9,725 nucleotides of DNA, taken from contig JAKALI010000110.1 in assembly GCA_021813195.1 (NCBI GenBank), forward strand, positions 1-9,725, read 5' to 3'. Below are positions 1 through 6,681 of the stretch, in pieces. The notes under the pieces are model-generated. The model saw only the letters and a program-made list of their open reading frames with translations, did no database searches and was not told the origin of the DNA. Source of the stretch: Pseudomonadota bacterium. GTDB lineage: Bacteria > Pseudomonadota > Alphaproteobacteria > Rhizobiales > Hyphomicrobiaceae. How positions within the stretch are numbered: position 1 is the stretch's first letter; each line of letters opens with the position of its first letter. The position numbers and the translations under genes were made by a program.

Positions 1-827
1 TCCACCATGAGGTGGCTGAGCTTTTTGTGGTACGTCTCCAGCACGTCCGGATGGCGCTGGAAAATATCGATCATGTGCATCAGCAGATCGCCGAAATCGC
101 ACGCATTCAGAATCCGCAACCGCGCCTGATAGATCGCGTAGAGCTTCACGCCGCCGCCATCGGCGAACGAAAAACTCTCGTTCTTCGGCACCTTGTCCGG
201 CGTCAGTCCACGGTTTTTCCAGCTGTCGATCAATCCGGCCAGTTGGCGTGCAGGCCAGCGGTCTTTGTCGAGACCGTCGGCTTCGATCACTTGCTTCAAG
301 AGACGTAATTGATCGTCGGCGTCGAGGATGGTGAACTGTGACGTGAGGCCGACGAGTTCGGCATGATGGCGTAGTATCTTGACGCCGATGGCGTGGAATG
401 TCCCAAGCCACGGCATACCCTCGATTGCGCCACCAACGAGTTCACCAATCCGGCCCTTCATTTCGCGGGCAGCCTTGTTGGTGAAGGTGACCGCCAAGAT
501 TTGCGAGGGATACGCGCGCCTGCTGGCAAGGATATGGGCGATGCGCGTCGTCAGTACGCGGGTTTTACCTGTTCCGGCCCCGGCCAGCACGAGGACGGGC
601 CCCTCGAGGGCCATGACGGCGGCGCGCTGCTCGGGATTAAGCGTGGCGAGAAAGTCGTGGGCGGCACTCAGATCCCCACCGATCGCGCGCGCGCGTTCGG
701 ATCGTGTCGCTCTGGTCTGTTGGCTCAGGCCGGGCGCATCGGGCAAATCAAAGGGCACATCCTCCCTCGCATCACGATGCGGTGTGGGCTCCTCGTCGAT
801 GGCGGGGCGGCGATTGTTGGTCGTCAT
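1..827 (-). CDS. uvrD: UvrD/PcrA-family ATP-dependent DNA helicase (5' part; 3' end outside window)
   Basis: This is a superfamily 1A 3'-to-5' DNA helicase of the UvrD/PcrA/Rep group, which acts in nucleotide excision repair, mismatch repair and clearing of replication blocks. The minus strand reads open for 275 codons from the ATG at 827-825 to the window edge. Visible motifs are a Q motif (LNPEQRAAV, residues 63-71), Walker A (GAGTGKT, 83-89), motif Ia (TFTNKAAREM, about 114-123), a GTFHAIGVKILR segment (142-153) and DFGDLL (244-249). The reading frame ends in LMVD, where Walker B (DEYQDTN in the family) should begin, so only domains 1A and part of 1B are present. Roughly 60 residues precede the Q motif, an acidic and basic low-complexity extension that I recall from alphaproteobacterial homologues. 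No strong Shine-Dalgarno sequence is seen at the chosen start. It is divergent from the asmA gene, and the two share the 294-bp spacer. PcrA and UvrD cannot be told apart by name; the family is certain. Confidence 0.95.
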   Translation of the reverse strand, partial: MTTNNRRPAIDEEPTPHRDAREDVPFDLPDAPGLSQQTRATRSERARAIGGDLSAAHDFLATLNPEQRAAVMALEGPVLVLAGAGTGKTRVLTTRIAHILASRRAYPSQILAVTFTNKAAREMKGRIGELVGGAIEGMPWLGTFHAIGVKILRHHAELVGLTSQFTILDADDQLRLLKQVIEADGLDKDRWPARQLAGLIDSWKNRGLTPDKVPKNESFSFADGGGVKLYAIYQARLRILNACDFGDLLMHMIDIFQRHPDVLETYHKKLSHLMV

Positions 828-1121
828 CGGCTCGAGGTATCCTAGGCTTCACAAAGGGGCAAGCAACGAACAAGGTTTTGCCCACGCCCAATATGTGCTC
901 TCCCGCTTCAAAGCCCAGACGAGACCTTGCTGCTGGCCAGAATTTATGATCCGGATTCTGGTTCAGAATTGGACGCAGATGGGCTATGCTCGCGCTGTGG
1001 TCGAAATTGAGCATGAGATGCTCTTGGCCAAGCCTCATTCCGGGCGGAGGGCTGATGATCGGCTGTGCGATGTGCGAGCCGCGTCCCTAAAAGCTGCAGA
1101 AAGCGCAACGAAGACCGGAAC
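828..1121. other. Divergent intergenic region between uvrD and asmA
   Basis: This spacer of 294 bases separates two divergent genes, so it must hold promoters for both unless each is read from further away. I found no confident sigma-70 pair on either strand. It contains several inverted repeats: GGGCAA/TTGCCC (857-862 and 878-883), three CAGAAT half-sites (938-943, 955-960 in reverse, 964-969), and GAGCAT/ATGCTC (1009-1014 and 1018-1023). A strong GGAGG at 1046-1050 precedes an 11-codon ORF. The 248-residue and 88-residue frames that cross it have no recognisable content. Confidence 0.5.
937..972. repeat. Cluster of three CAGAAT half-sites, operator-like
   Basis: CCAGAAT (937-943) pairs with ATTCTGG (955-961) as a perfect 7-bp inverted repeat with an 11-base spacer. 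The same ATTCTG (955-960) pairs with CAGAAT (964-969) as a 6-bp inverted repeat with a 3-base spacer. The site lies about 110 bases upstream of uvrD and about 150 upstream of asmA, where a shared regulator could bind. No known operator consensus was recognised, and the half-site is short enough for chance to be possible. Confidence 0.3.
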
Positions 1122-4100
1122 ATGAACAACTTTCTGCTTTTTCTCGGCAGTTTGGTCGTGGTCGTCCTGGCTGCGCTGGCGGGTATCCCATACCTCGTCG
1201 ATTGGAACGGCTATCGCGGCGTCTTGGAAGAGGAAGCCTCCCGCGTTCTCGGGCGTGACGTTCGTGTGGCGGGAAACGTGGGGCTGCGATTCCTGCCGTC
1301 ACCTTACGTCCATTTCGAGAAATTGCGGATTGGTTCGGGGCCTGGCGAAGAGACGGGGCAGCCGTTCTTTCGGGCGGAAGGCTTCACGATGTGGTTGTCC
1401 GTACCGCCGCTTCTGAAAGGCATCGTGCAAGCCCGCGACATCGAACTGCGCCAACCCGAAATGCAGATCACCATTGATGGTGAGGGACTTACGAGCCTGT
1501 CCTCTCTCAGCATCAGGCCCGGGGCGCTGCCGTTTGTCCCCAACGAAGTGGCACTTCAGTCCGTGCGCATCCTCGATGGCAGGCTGGGCGTGTGGGGCGC
1601 CGGACCGGATGGCCGCGAATTCGTTCGCCTGGAGGGCATTGCGGGTGAGCTGTCAGCCGACTCGCTCAAAGGGCCCTACAGGTTTCGGGGTACACTCGAT
1701 TGGGCCGATACGCCGCGCGAGGTTCGCATCTCGACGTCCAGCCAGGATGCCAATGGGGACCTCCGCGTCAAGGTCATCGTCACGGCGCCACAGAGTTCGA
1801 ACAGCTATACCGTTGAGGGGACGGCCGCGGACCTCGCGGGTCGCGTTCGCTTCGCGGGCAAATTGACCGCGCGCGTGTCCACGCAGACGATCGAGGTGGG
1901 GGAGGCCCCATCGCAACCGCCTGCCGCACCGGCTCCAACCGCTCAGAAGGCCTTTTTCGACGTCGCATCGGATCTGAAGATACACGGCGGCGCTCTGCAT
2001 CTCGATAATCTCGCGATTTCCGTGGAGCAAGGTAGTCTGCCGCAGCTTGTCGCGGGCCGCGCGCGCTTCAACTGGGCAGAACCGCAACAGTTGGACATCG
2101 CATTACATTCCAAATGGCTCGATCTCGATGCGTTGACAGCGGGACAGGCGGCAAGCAGCGCGGCTGTCCCGCTCGAGGTCGCCCGCACGCTGTTCGATCG
2201 GCTCGTCGATGCCCTGCCGGACAGCATGCAAACCCATATTGCCATCGAACTTGATCAAGTGGGGCTGGGTCGCCAGAGCGTGAGTAATGTCCGCTTTGAA
2301 ACGGTTCGTGCGGGTGGAGCGCTTACCTTGCGCGACGTGCGCGCGAACCTGCCGGGCGGTACCGAGTTGTCACTCGAAGGAACGATCGAAGGCGATGGGA
2401 ACGATCGCGCGTTCGCCGGGATGTTGGCCATGAGTGGTCAGAGTCTCGCCCGATTTTCGGCGTGGGGTTTTGGCGACAATCCGTTTGCTCATGCCGGGAG
2501 TGATGGGCCCTTCTCGCTGACGGGCGCCCTGCAACTCTCCGATCAGGCCATTGCGTTCACCGAAGCTGAAGCTGAATTGAACGGGACGCCGCTACAAGGT
2601 CAACTGCGGCTCGGGCTCGAGGGCCCTCGTCGGATCGCGATTGCTCTGGAGGGGCATCGCATCGATTTAGCGCAGTTGTGGCCCGACAATCCTGGCTTGC
2701 CCGCACTGCGAAAGCATCTGTTGGCGCAGCCCTGGGGCTCTTCGTCCTCGACGCAACAGGATAATGCCGGCTCTGGATACTTTGCCCGAGAGCCAGATCT
2801 GGCCCCTGACCTCACGGTGAATATCAAAGCCGGTACGTTAATCGATGGGCGAAGACAACTTGACAATCTGCACGTGGACTTGTCGGTTTCGGGTGGCCTG
2901 ATCGATATCCCGTCTTTGAAATTCCAATCCGCTGGTGGTCTGGATGTGGATGTAAAAGGGACAGCCCGACGGGCCGATGGCGCCGTGCAGGGCAAGCTCA
3001 AGGGCGTTATCTCTGCCCCTACGCCACAAGCCGCGACAACCCTTGCAGAGCTTCTCGATGTTCGCTCCGATCACATGCCAGTCGTGGAACGGTGGGGAAA
3101 GCTCACTCCTTGGCGCTTGGCGACGACATTGACTGTCGGTGAGCGAACGCCGGAAGCGTTAGATCTGGATGTCGACGGTACCGTGCTAGGCGGACATGCG
3201 GTGGGTTTCGTCCGTCTCAATTCCACGAACGGCAAGTGGATTAACAACCTGGCCGATGGCATGCTCACGATCGAAGCGCCGGAATTCCAACAACTGCTCA
3301 ACGCCGTTGCCCCCGCACGAGCAAAGGCGCCCGCCCTATCTCAGTCCGATGGACCAGGGCGCTTGTTTATCAAGGCCGTGGGTCCGGCCGGCGATGGTCT
3401 GGTGACGCTGGCCGAAATGAATGCAGACGGCATCGATCTCGCATTCTCAGGTCGCGTGAATGAGTTAGAAAACTCGGGCCTCACCGCCAGAGGCGACATT
3501 CGGGTCGCGGCACGCGATGTCCGAAACGTCTTGGCGCTCGCAGGGGTGCCGCTCGCGCCGGGGGCCTCAGACTTGAGCGTCGCGGGTACGATCGCTGCGG
3601 CCAAAGAAGCAGGGCGTATCGTTCTTGCGGCACCGAGCATTCAGCTGGGATCAGCGACCGTTTCGGGTGTCGCCACGCTGACTCCGCAGGACGGCGGGGC
3701 CTTAATGGGAATCGATGTGGAATTGGCCGCGGATCGGGCCTCATTGCCGGGATTACTGCTGGCCGTGAGTGCCGCTCCGGTGGCTTCGCCGCAGGGTTCG
3801 GTTCCAGACAGCACCACAGCGAGCGAGCGGGATAACACGCGGCGCAGCAGCCGGGCTCCGTCCGCTGCGGATGTTCCCAACGTAAACGCGCAAGCGCCGC
3901 ATTCGATCTGGCCGGATCAGCCATTCGATCTTGCGCCTCTCGATCGTGTCGCGGGCAAGGTGCGGGCGAGCATTCGGAATTTGGAGTTGGAGCCCGGCGT
4001 TGCCATAAAGGACGCCCGCATGGAGATCGCGCTGCGCCCCGGGAGCATAGAAGTCGCCAAGCTCGAGGGCGGAGCGCTTGGCGGCAAAGCGACGGCCGAC

Positions 4101-5225
4101 TTTGTTCTCAAGAAACTCGCGGCCGGCGTCGGCGCGGATGGCAAGCTCGCAATCCAAATTACGAGCACCGGAAGCTCGGAGAATGACGGTGACCATTCGC
4201 TGCTTGCCGATGTCGCGTCCATCAACTTGAGTTTCTCGGGGCAAGCGTTGTCCGCCGCCTCTTTGATTTCTGCACTGGCGGGCGAGGGGGAACTGAAAAT
4301 CGGCGATGTCACGTTGCATGGGGTCGCGCCAAAGGCCGTATCCGATGTGAGCGAAAAAGCTCTGCAAGGCGCCGGGCCGATGGCGGGAGCCGGTTTGGCG
4401 GACGCGTTGCGCGCGGCGCTCAAGGAATATGCGTTGAAGATCGGCGAAGTTGTGGTTCCCATCACACTCAGCGACGGCATGCTCAAGCTGGCGCGGGTTG
4501 AATTGGCCAGCCCGGACGGGCGGGCCGTATTCGATGCGACGGTCGATTTGCGACGGCTGTTGGTCGCGAGTACGTGGAACATCGAGGGCAAGGCGATGAC
4601 CCGCGCTGCGCCGAGCGTGGCGGCGGCTGCGGGAATCACAGATGGCGTCGTGCCGGCTCCGGTTGCCGTCGAGCGGCGCACGTTGCCGCCGGTGACGCTG
4701 AGTTTTTCCGGCCGCCTGGCAGACTTGATGACCATGGAGCCAGTCCTCGCAGCCGATGCGCTCGAGCGGGAGTTAGCCGTCCGCCGCATGGAGCGGGATG
4801 TGGATGAACTGGAGCGTTTGCGTCGGCTCGATGAGCAGCGGGCCGCGCAGGAACGGGCGCGGCGCGCGGAGGAAGATGCGGAGCGGAAACGGCGGCTGGA
4901 GGAACAGCGGCTCCGCGAGACGGTACCAGATGCGTCTGTCCCCCAAGACACGCCACCGTTGCCGAGCGCGCCAGGCGCGGCGAGCCAGGTGGTGCCTGGC
5001 GGTTCACAGGGGAGTGGCGAGGGCCAATCGGTCGGTGGTGATGGTGCCGCCGCGTCCCGAGGCACAGGAGGCGAAGGCATGGCAGATGGCGCGAACGACG
5101 GCGGGGCGACCCCGCCGCCGGCGAACACGGCTCCGCGCCCGCCACGATTGGCTAACCCGCCTGTTCAGAAGAAAAAGCCCGTGCAGAATACTTGGCAGCC
5201 GTTTCAGATCACGCCCTATCAATAG
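1122..5225 (+). CDS. AsmA-family envelope protein, 1367 residues, with C-terminal coiled coil
   Basis: AsmA-family proteins are anchored in the inner membrane and extend into the periplasm. Relatives such as TamB and YhdP form grooved bridges implicated in phospholipid transfer and outer-membrane assembly. Here residues 3-23 form one hydrophobic segment (FLLFLGSLVVVVLAALAG), followed by an AsmA-type N-terminal region (about 25-200), including LRFLPSPYVHFEKLRIG and LLKGIVQARDIELRQPEM. A long beta-rich region follows, then a Ser/Pro-rich linker (about 890-926), WPDQPFDLAPLD (930-941), and an AsmA C-terminal-like region (about 1030-1157) with SLISALAGEGELKIGD. Residues about 1208-1266 are a heptad-like coiled coil rich in Glu, Arg and Leu; the last 100 residues are Pro/Gly/Ala-rich low complexity. 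The ATG at 1122 is chosen because it places the membrane segment at the N terminus; its ribosome site is weak (GAAGA). An in-frame GTG at 1065 would add 19 basic residues. The next genes converge on it after 37 bases. Family call is firm; the exact role is inferred. Confidence 0.88.
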   Translation: MNNFLLFLGSLVVVVLAALAGIPYLVDWNGYRGVLEEEASRVLGRDVRVAGNVGLRFLPSPYVHFEKLRIGSGPGEETGQPFFRAEGFTMWLSVPPLLKGIVQARDIELRQPEMQITIDGEGLTSLSSLSIRPGALPFVPNEVALQSVRILDGRLGVWGAGPDGREFVRLEGIAGELSADSLKGPYRFRGTLDWADTPREVRISTSSQDANGDLRVKVIVTAPQSSNSYTVEGTAADLAGRVRFAGKLTARVSTQTIEVGEAPSQPPAAPAPTAQKAFFDVASDLKIHGGALHLDNLAISVEQGSLPQLVAGRARFNWAEPQQLDIALHSKWLDLDALTAGQAASSAAVPLEVARTLFDRLVDALPDSMQTHIAIELDQVGLGRQSVSNVRFETVRAGGALTLRDVRANLPGGTELSLEGTIEGDGNDRAFAGMLAMSGQSLARFSAWGFGDNPFAHAGSDGPFSLTGALQLSDQAIAFTEAEAELNGTPLQGQLRLGLEGPRRIAIALEGHRIDLAQLWPDNPGLPALRKHLLAQPWGSSSSTQQDNAGSGYFAREPDLAPDLTVNIKAGTLIDGRRQLDNLHVDLSVSGGLIDIPSLKFQSAGGLDVDVKGTARRADGAVQGKLKGVISAPTPQAATTLAELLDVRSDHMPVVERWGKLTPWRLATTLTVGERTPEALDLDVDGTVLGGHAVGFVRLNSTNGKWINNLADGMLTIEAPEFQQLLNAVAPARAKAPALSQSDGPGRLFIKAVGPAGDGLVTLAEMNADGIDLAFSGRVNELENSGLTARGDIRVAARDVRNVLALAGVPLAPGASDLSVAGTIAAAKEAGRIVLAAPSIQLGSATVSGVATLTPQDGGALMGIDVELAADRASLPGLLLAVSAAPVASPQGSVPDSTTASERDNTRRSSRAPSAADVPNVNAQAPHSIWPDQPFDLAPLDRVAGKVRASIRNLELEPGVAIKDARMEIALRPGSIEVAKLEGGALGGKATADFVLKKLAAGVGADGKLAIQITSTGSSENDGDHSLLADVASINLSFSGQALSAASLISALAGEGELKIGDVTLHGVAPKAVSDVSEKALQGAGPMAGAGLADALRAALKEYALKIGEVVVPITLSDGMLKLARVELASPDGRAVFDATVDLRRLLVASTWNIEGKAMTRAAPSVAAAAGITDGVVPAPVAVERRTLPPVTLSFSGRLADLMTMEPVLAADALERELAVRRMERDVDELERLRRLDEQRAAQERARRAEEDAERKRRLEEQRLRETVPDASVPQDTPPLPSAPGAASQVVPGGSQGSGEGQSVGGDGAAASRGTGGEGMADGANDGGATPPPANTAPRPPRLANPPVQKKKPVQNTWQPFQITPYQ

Positions 5226-5262
5226 CGGCGCTGCGTGAGGTGGCTTTGCATCTTAGCCCCGC

Positions 5263-5508
5263 TCAGTCCCGATCGCCGCCGCCGGCATGAGGGGGCGTAG
5301 GGTTTCGTACGTCCCGCAGGATCCAGATCCGCACTGCTCCGGAAAGGCTGCACGACCCGCGCTCCGCATCTATCTTCGCGACGAGACTGGCGAGTGAGCA
5401 CCCGCGACGCGCGGCCGACTCTTTCAGTGCTTCCCAGAAGGGTGCTTCCAGGGAGATCGACGTTTGATGGCCGCGTAAATTGAAGGATCGCTTGACCGGA
5501 CGGCTCAT
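5263..5508 (-). CDS. Ribbon-helix-helix domain protein (RHH_4-like), 81 residues
   Basis: This is a small probable DNA-binding protein of the ribbon-helix-helix fold, close to the alphaproteobacterial RHH_4 family as I recall it. The strand is near RSFNLRGHQTSISLEAPFW (residues about 8-26), the first helix is WEALKESAARRG, and the second is SLASLVAKIDAERG; a further SLSGAVRIWILRDV segment is typical of the family. The last dozen or so residues (PTPPHAGGGDRD) are a disordered tail. Its ATG at 5508-5506 overlaps the TGA of the upstream DUF4169 gene (5507-5505) in an ATGA arrangement, so the two are probably translated together. AGGAG lies about 14 bases before the start, too far to be ideal, which also suggests coupling. 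It converges on asmA. The target is unknown; autoregulation of the pair is possible but not shown. An alternative is a non-transcriptional role, since many small proteins of this family are uncharacterised. Confidence 0.85.
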   Translation of the reverse strand: MSRPVKRSFNLRGHQTSISLEAPFWEALKESAARRGCSLASLVAKIDAERGSCSLSGAVRIWILRDVRNPTPPHAGGGDRD

Positions 5509-5723
5509 GAGGTAACAGGTGGCTCCTGCGGCTTGCGACCTTGGCTGCGTATGATCTTGGCGCCATCGAGGCGGGCGGCATCGAGGACCGAGATGGCTGC
5601 GCGGTGCTCCCGGTCGGCACGTGTTCGGCCATAGCGCGCGCGATGTTCTGCCGCCTGTCGTTCGCGTTCGGCGCGCGCTTTGGCTTTTCGGGCCTGGCGA
5701 AGATTGATGATGTCCGCGGACAT
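5505..5723 (-). CDS. DUF4169 family protein, 72 residues
   Basis: The N terminus MSADIINLRQARKAKARAE and the following REHRAAISVLDAARLDGAKI match the DUF4169 family as remembered: short, highly basic, Ala/Arg-rich, predicted helical proteins found in Alphaproteobacteria and of unknown function. The reading frame continues upstream to 5807, but the ATG at 5723-5721 is preferred: it gives the canonical family N terminus and has AGGGAG 10 bases ahead (5734-5739 on the plus strand reads CTCCCT). The gene is followed directly, with an ATGA overlap, by the ribbon-helix-helix gene, a pairing I recall as common in this class and often next to fumC; no fumC is visible here. The abundance of Arg, Lys and Glu gives a charged helix with no membrane or catalytic motif. 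The family call is strong; function is unknown. Confidence 0.88.
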   Translation of the reverse strand: MSADIINLRQARKAKARAERERQAAEHRARYGRTRADREHRAAISVLDAARLDGAKIIRSQGRKPQEPPVTS

Positions 5724-6003
5724 GACGAGCTCGCTCCCTGTGGCTTGGATCACGTACGGTAAATTGCTACCGCTGCGCTTGGGTGACGGAGAGTCGACAT
5801 TGCCCAAGACTTGTGTGACGTCAACGGAGAGATTTTAACTCTCGCTGTCAGTGGCCCTTTGCGACGCCGCAATTAGCTGTCACATCTCGGAACGGGTGCG
5901 GGCGGTTTATCTCTCCCCGTCTGTCAGGCACGGCCCCGGTCCATAGGTCGCTCATTCGACTTGTGTCCTTTGTAAAGATTGAACTGCATTCGAGGTGATG
6001 TCT
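5724..6003. other. Divergent intergenic region between the DUF4169 gene and the membrane-protein gene
   Basis: These 280 bases hold no convincing gene. They contain a TGACGTCA palindrome (5816-5823), an inverted repeat GAGAG/CTCTC with a 7-base AT-rich loop (5827-5831 and 5839-5843), and CGGTA/TACCG (5757-5761 and 5768-5772). On the minus strand, TTGACG (inside the palindrome region) resembles a -35 box for the DUF4169 gene, but the expected -10 position reads AATGTC, a poor match. No reliable promoter can be placed for the rightward gene. Confidence 0.4.
5992..5999 (+). promoter_or_regulatory. Strong Shine-Dalgarno sequence that sets the membrane-protein start
   Basis: GAGGTGAT is an eight-base match to the usual bacterial 16S rRNA 3' end (anti-Shine-Dalgarno ATCACCTC). 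Its GAGG core lies 8 bases before the ATG at 6004, ideal spacing, whereas the in-frame GTG at 5995 and ATG at 5998 overlap it. It therefore selects 6004 as the start. Confidence 0.75.
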
Positions 6004-6456
6004 ATGATCGACAGCATGTTCCTTCTGGCGGTCGGCGCATTCGGTTGGGGTTTGTCGTTGGCGACGTATCGAATGTTTGCCCGCGGCAACGGTTGGCCGA
6101 TGGGTTCCCTGCAGGCCGATCTCCCCGCCGTTCCCATTTTGCTTGGCATTGTGTCGTTTCTGACGGGATTGCTCTTTGCTGCGGCCCGCGGTCCGGAGCT
6201 CGGTGGTTGGGTCATTGTCTTGTTCGGCGTGCTGCTGGCAATTTTCTGGACGGGTTTCCTGCGTGTAGGCTCGCAGGTCTCGCTCTTCCTCGCTCCAATT
6301 GCGACAGGATTGTTACTGGTGGGCTGGCTCAGCGACTTCGATAAGGTCGTGCGCTGGACCGATGCAGGGCGCCCCACGGTCGTGGGCGCGATGCAGCCCT
6401 CAGGCCAAGAGGCTCGCAGCGAGGTTCCGCCGTTCGCGCGCGCCGGCGCAGCCTAG
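6004..6456 (+). CDS. Small four-helix integral membrane protein of unknown function, 150 residues
   Basis: I do not recognise a named family. The protein has four hydrophobic stretches long enough to span the membrane, at about residues 5-21 (MFLLAVGAFGWGLSLAT), 43-61, 67-86 and 91-110. Loops are short, with basic residues after helix 1 (TYRMFARGNGW), and there is a soluble C-terminal tail of about 40 residues rich in Gly, Pro and Glu (VPPFARAGAA at the end). An even number of helices suggests both termini on the same side. The start is the ATG at 6004, fixed by the GAGGTGAT site just upstream; in-frame GTG 5995 and ATG 5998 are less likely. It lies upstream of nuoE on the same strand but 225 bases separate them, so a shared transcript is possible but not shown. 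It does not resemble a complex I subunit (NuoA, H, J or K) that I can recognise. No catalytic or metal-binding motif is visible. Confidence 0.78.
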   Translation: MIDSMFLLAVGAFGWGLSLATYRMFARGNGWPMGSLQADLPAVPILLGIVSFLTGLLFAAARGPELGGWVIVLFGVLLAIFWTGFLRVGSQVSLFLAPIATGLLLVGWLSDFDKVVRWTDAGRPTVVGAMQPSGQEARSEVPPFARAGAA

Positions 6457-6472
6457 AACCTTCGTCCAAAGA

Positions 6473-6488
6473 ACCGATTCGGATCGGT
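6473..6488 (+). other. Short hairpin 16 bases after the membrane-protein stop codon
   Basis: ACCGAT and ATCGGT form a perfect 6-bp stem with a TCGG loop. It sits where a terminator or RNA 3' end could be, but no T-run follows (GCACTCGC), so it does not meet the intrinsic terminator pattern. A stable transcript end or chance are the alternatives. Confidence 0.3.
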
Positions 6489-6602
6489 GCACTCGCGACA
6501 TCGCGGCGCGGGTTTGTCAGCGCTTGGCTCGGCTTACGCCCTTGCCTTGCGGCTTTCGAGGCCGTACTGGAAACCTTGACCGCTCGAGGGCACCGGGCTG
6601 GC

Positions 6603-6623
6603 CGCCGCAGCGTTGCTGCGGCG
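6603..6623 (+). other. GC-rich 9-bp hairpin in the nuoE leader
   Basis: CGCCGCAGC (6603-6611) pairs perfectly with GCTGCGGCG (6615-6623) around a GTT loop. It lies 58 bases before the nuoE start. No T-run follows, so it is not a typical terminator. It may be a leader structure that affects mRNA stability or simply a GC-rich coincidence. Confidence 0.4.
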
Positions 6624-6681
6624 CGTCAACGTACCGCTTTATCGGCGCCCGAGCTTGCCAGGTCGACGCTGGGAGCCGTGA

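Noticed and set aside
379..1125. 248-residue plus-strand reading frame, and the 150-residue frame at 393-845, antisense to the helicase
   Set aside because: They lie opposite a clear UvrD gene with intact helicase motifs; their translations are Arg/Ser/Ala-rich with no recognisable domain, as expected of antisense frames in GC-rich DNA.
3917..5128. 403-residue minus-strand reading frame inside asmA, plus the 204-residue frame at 3753-4367
   Set aside because: Ser/Ala/Pro-rich composition, no recognised domain, and full overlap with the long asmA frame whose AsmA features continue through the region.
5505..5723. DUF4169 plus ribbon-helix-helix pair as a toxin-antitoxin system
   Set aside because: Small coupled genes with an RHH protein suggest it, but the first gene matches DUF4169, not a toxin, with no known nuclease or kinase motif, and RHH_4-type proteins are not typical antitoxins.
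6542..6570. Possible sigma-70 promoter (TTGCCT, 17 bases, TACTGG) for nuoE
   Set aside because: The -10 matches only two of six consensus positions and other weak pairs have wrong spacing, so it does not exceed chance.
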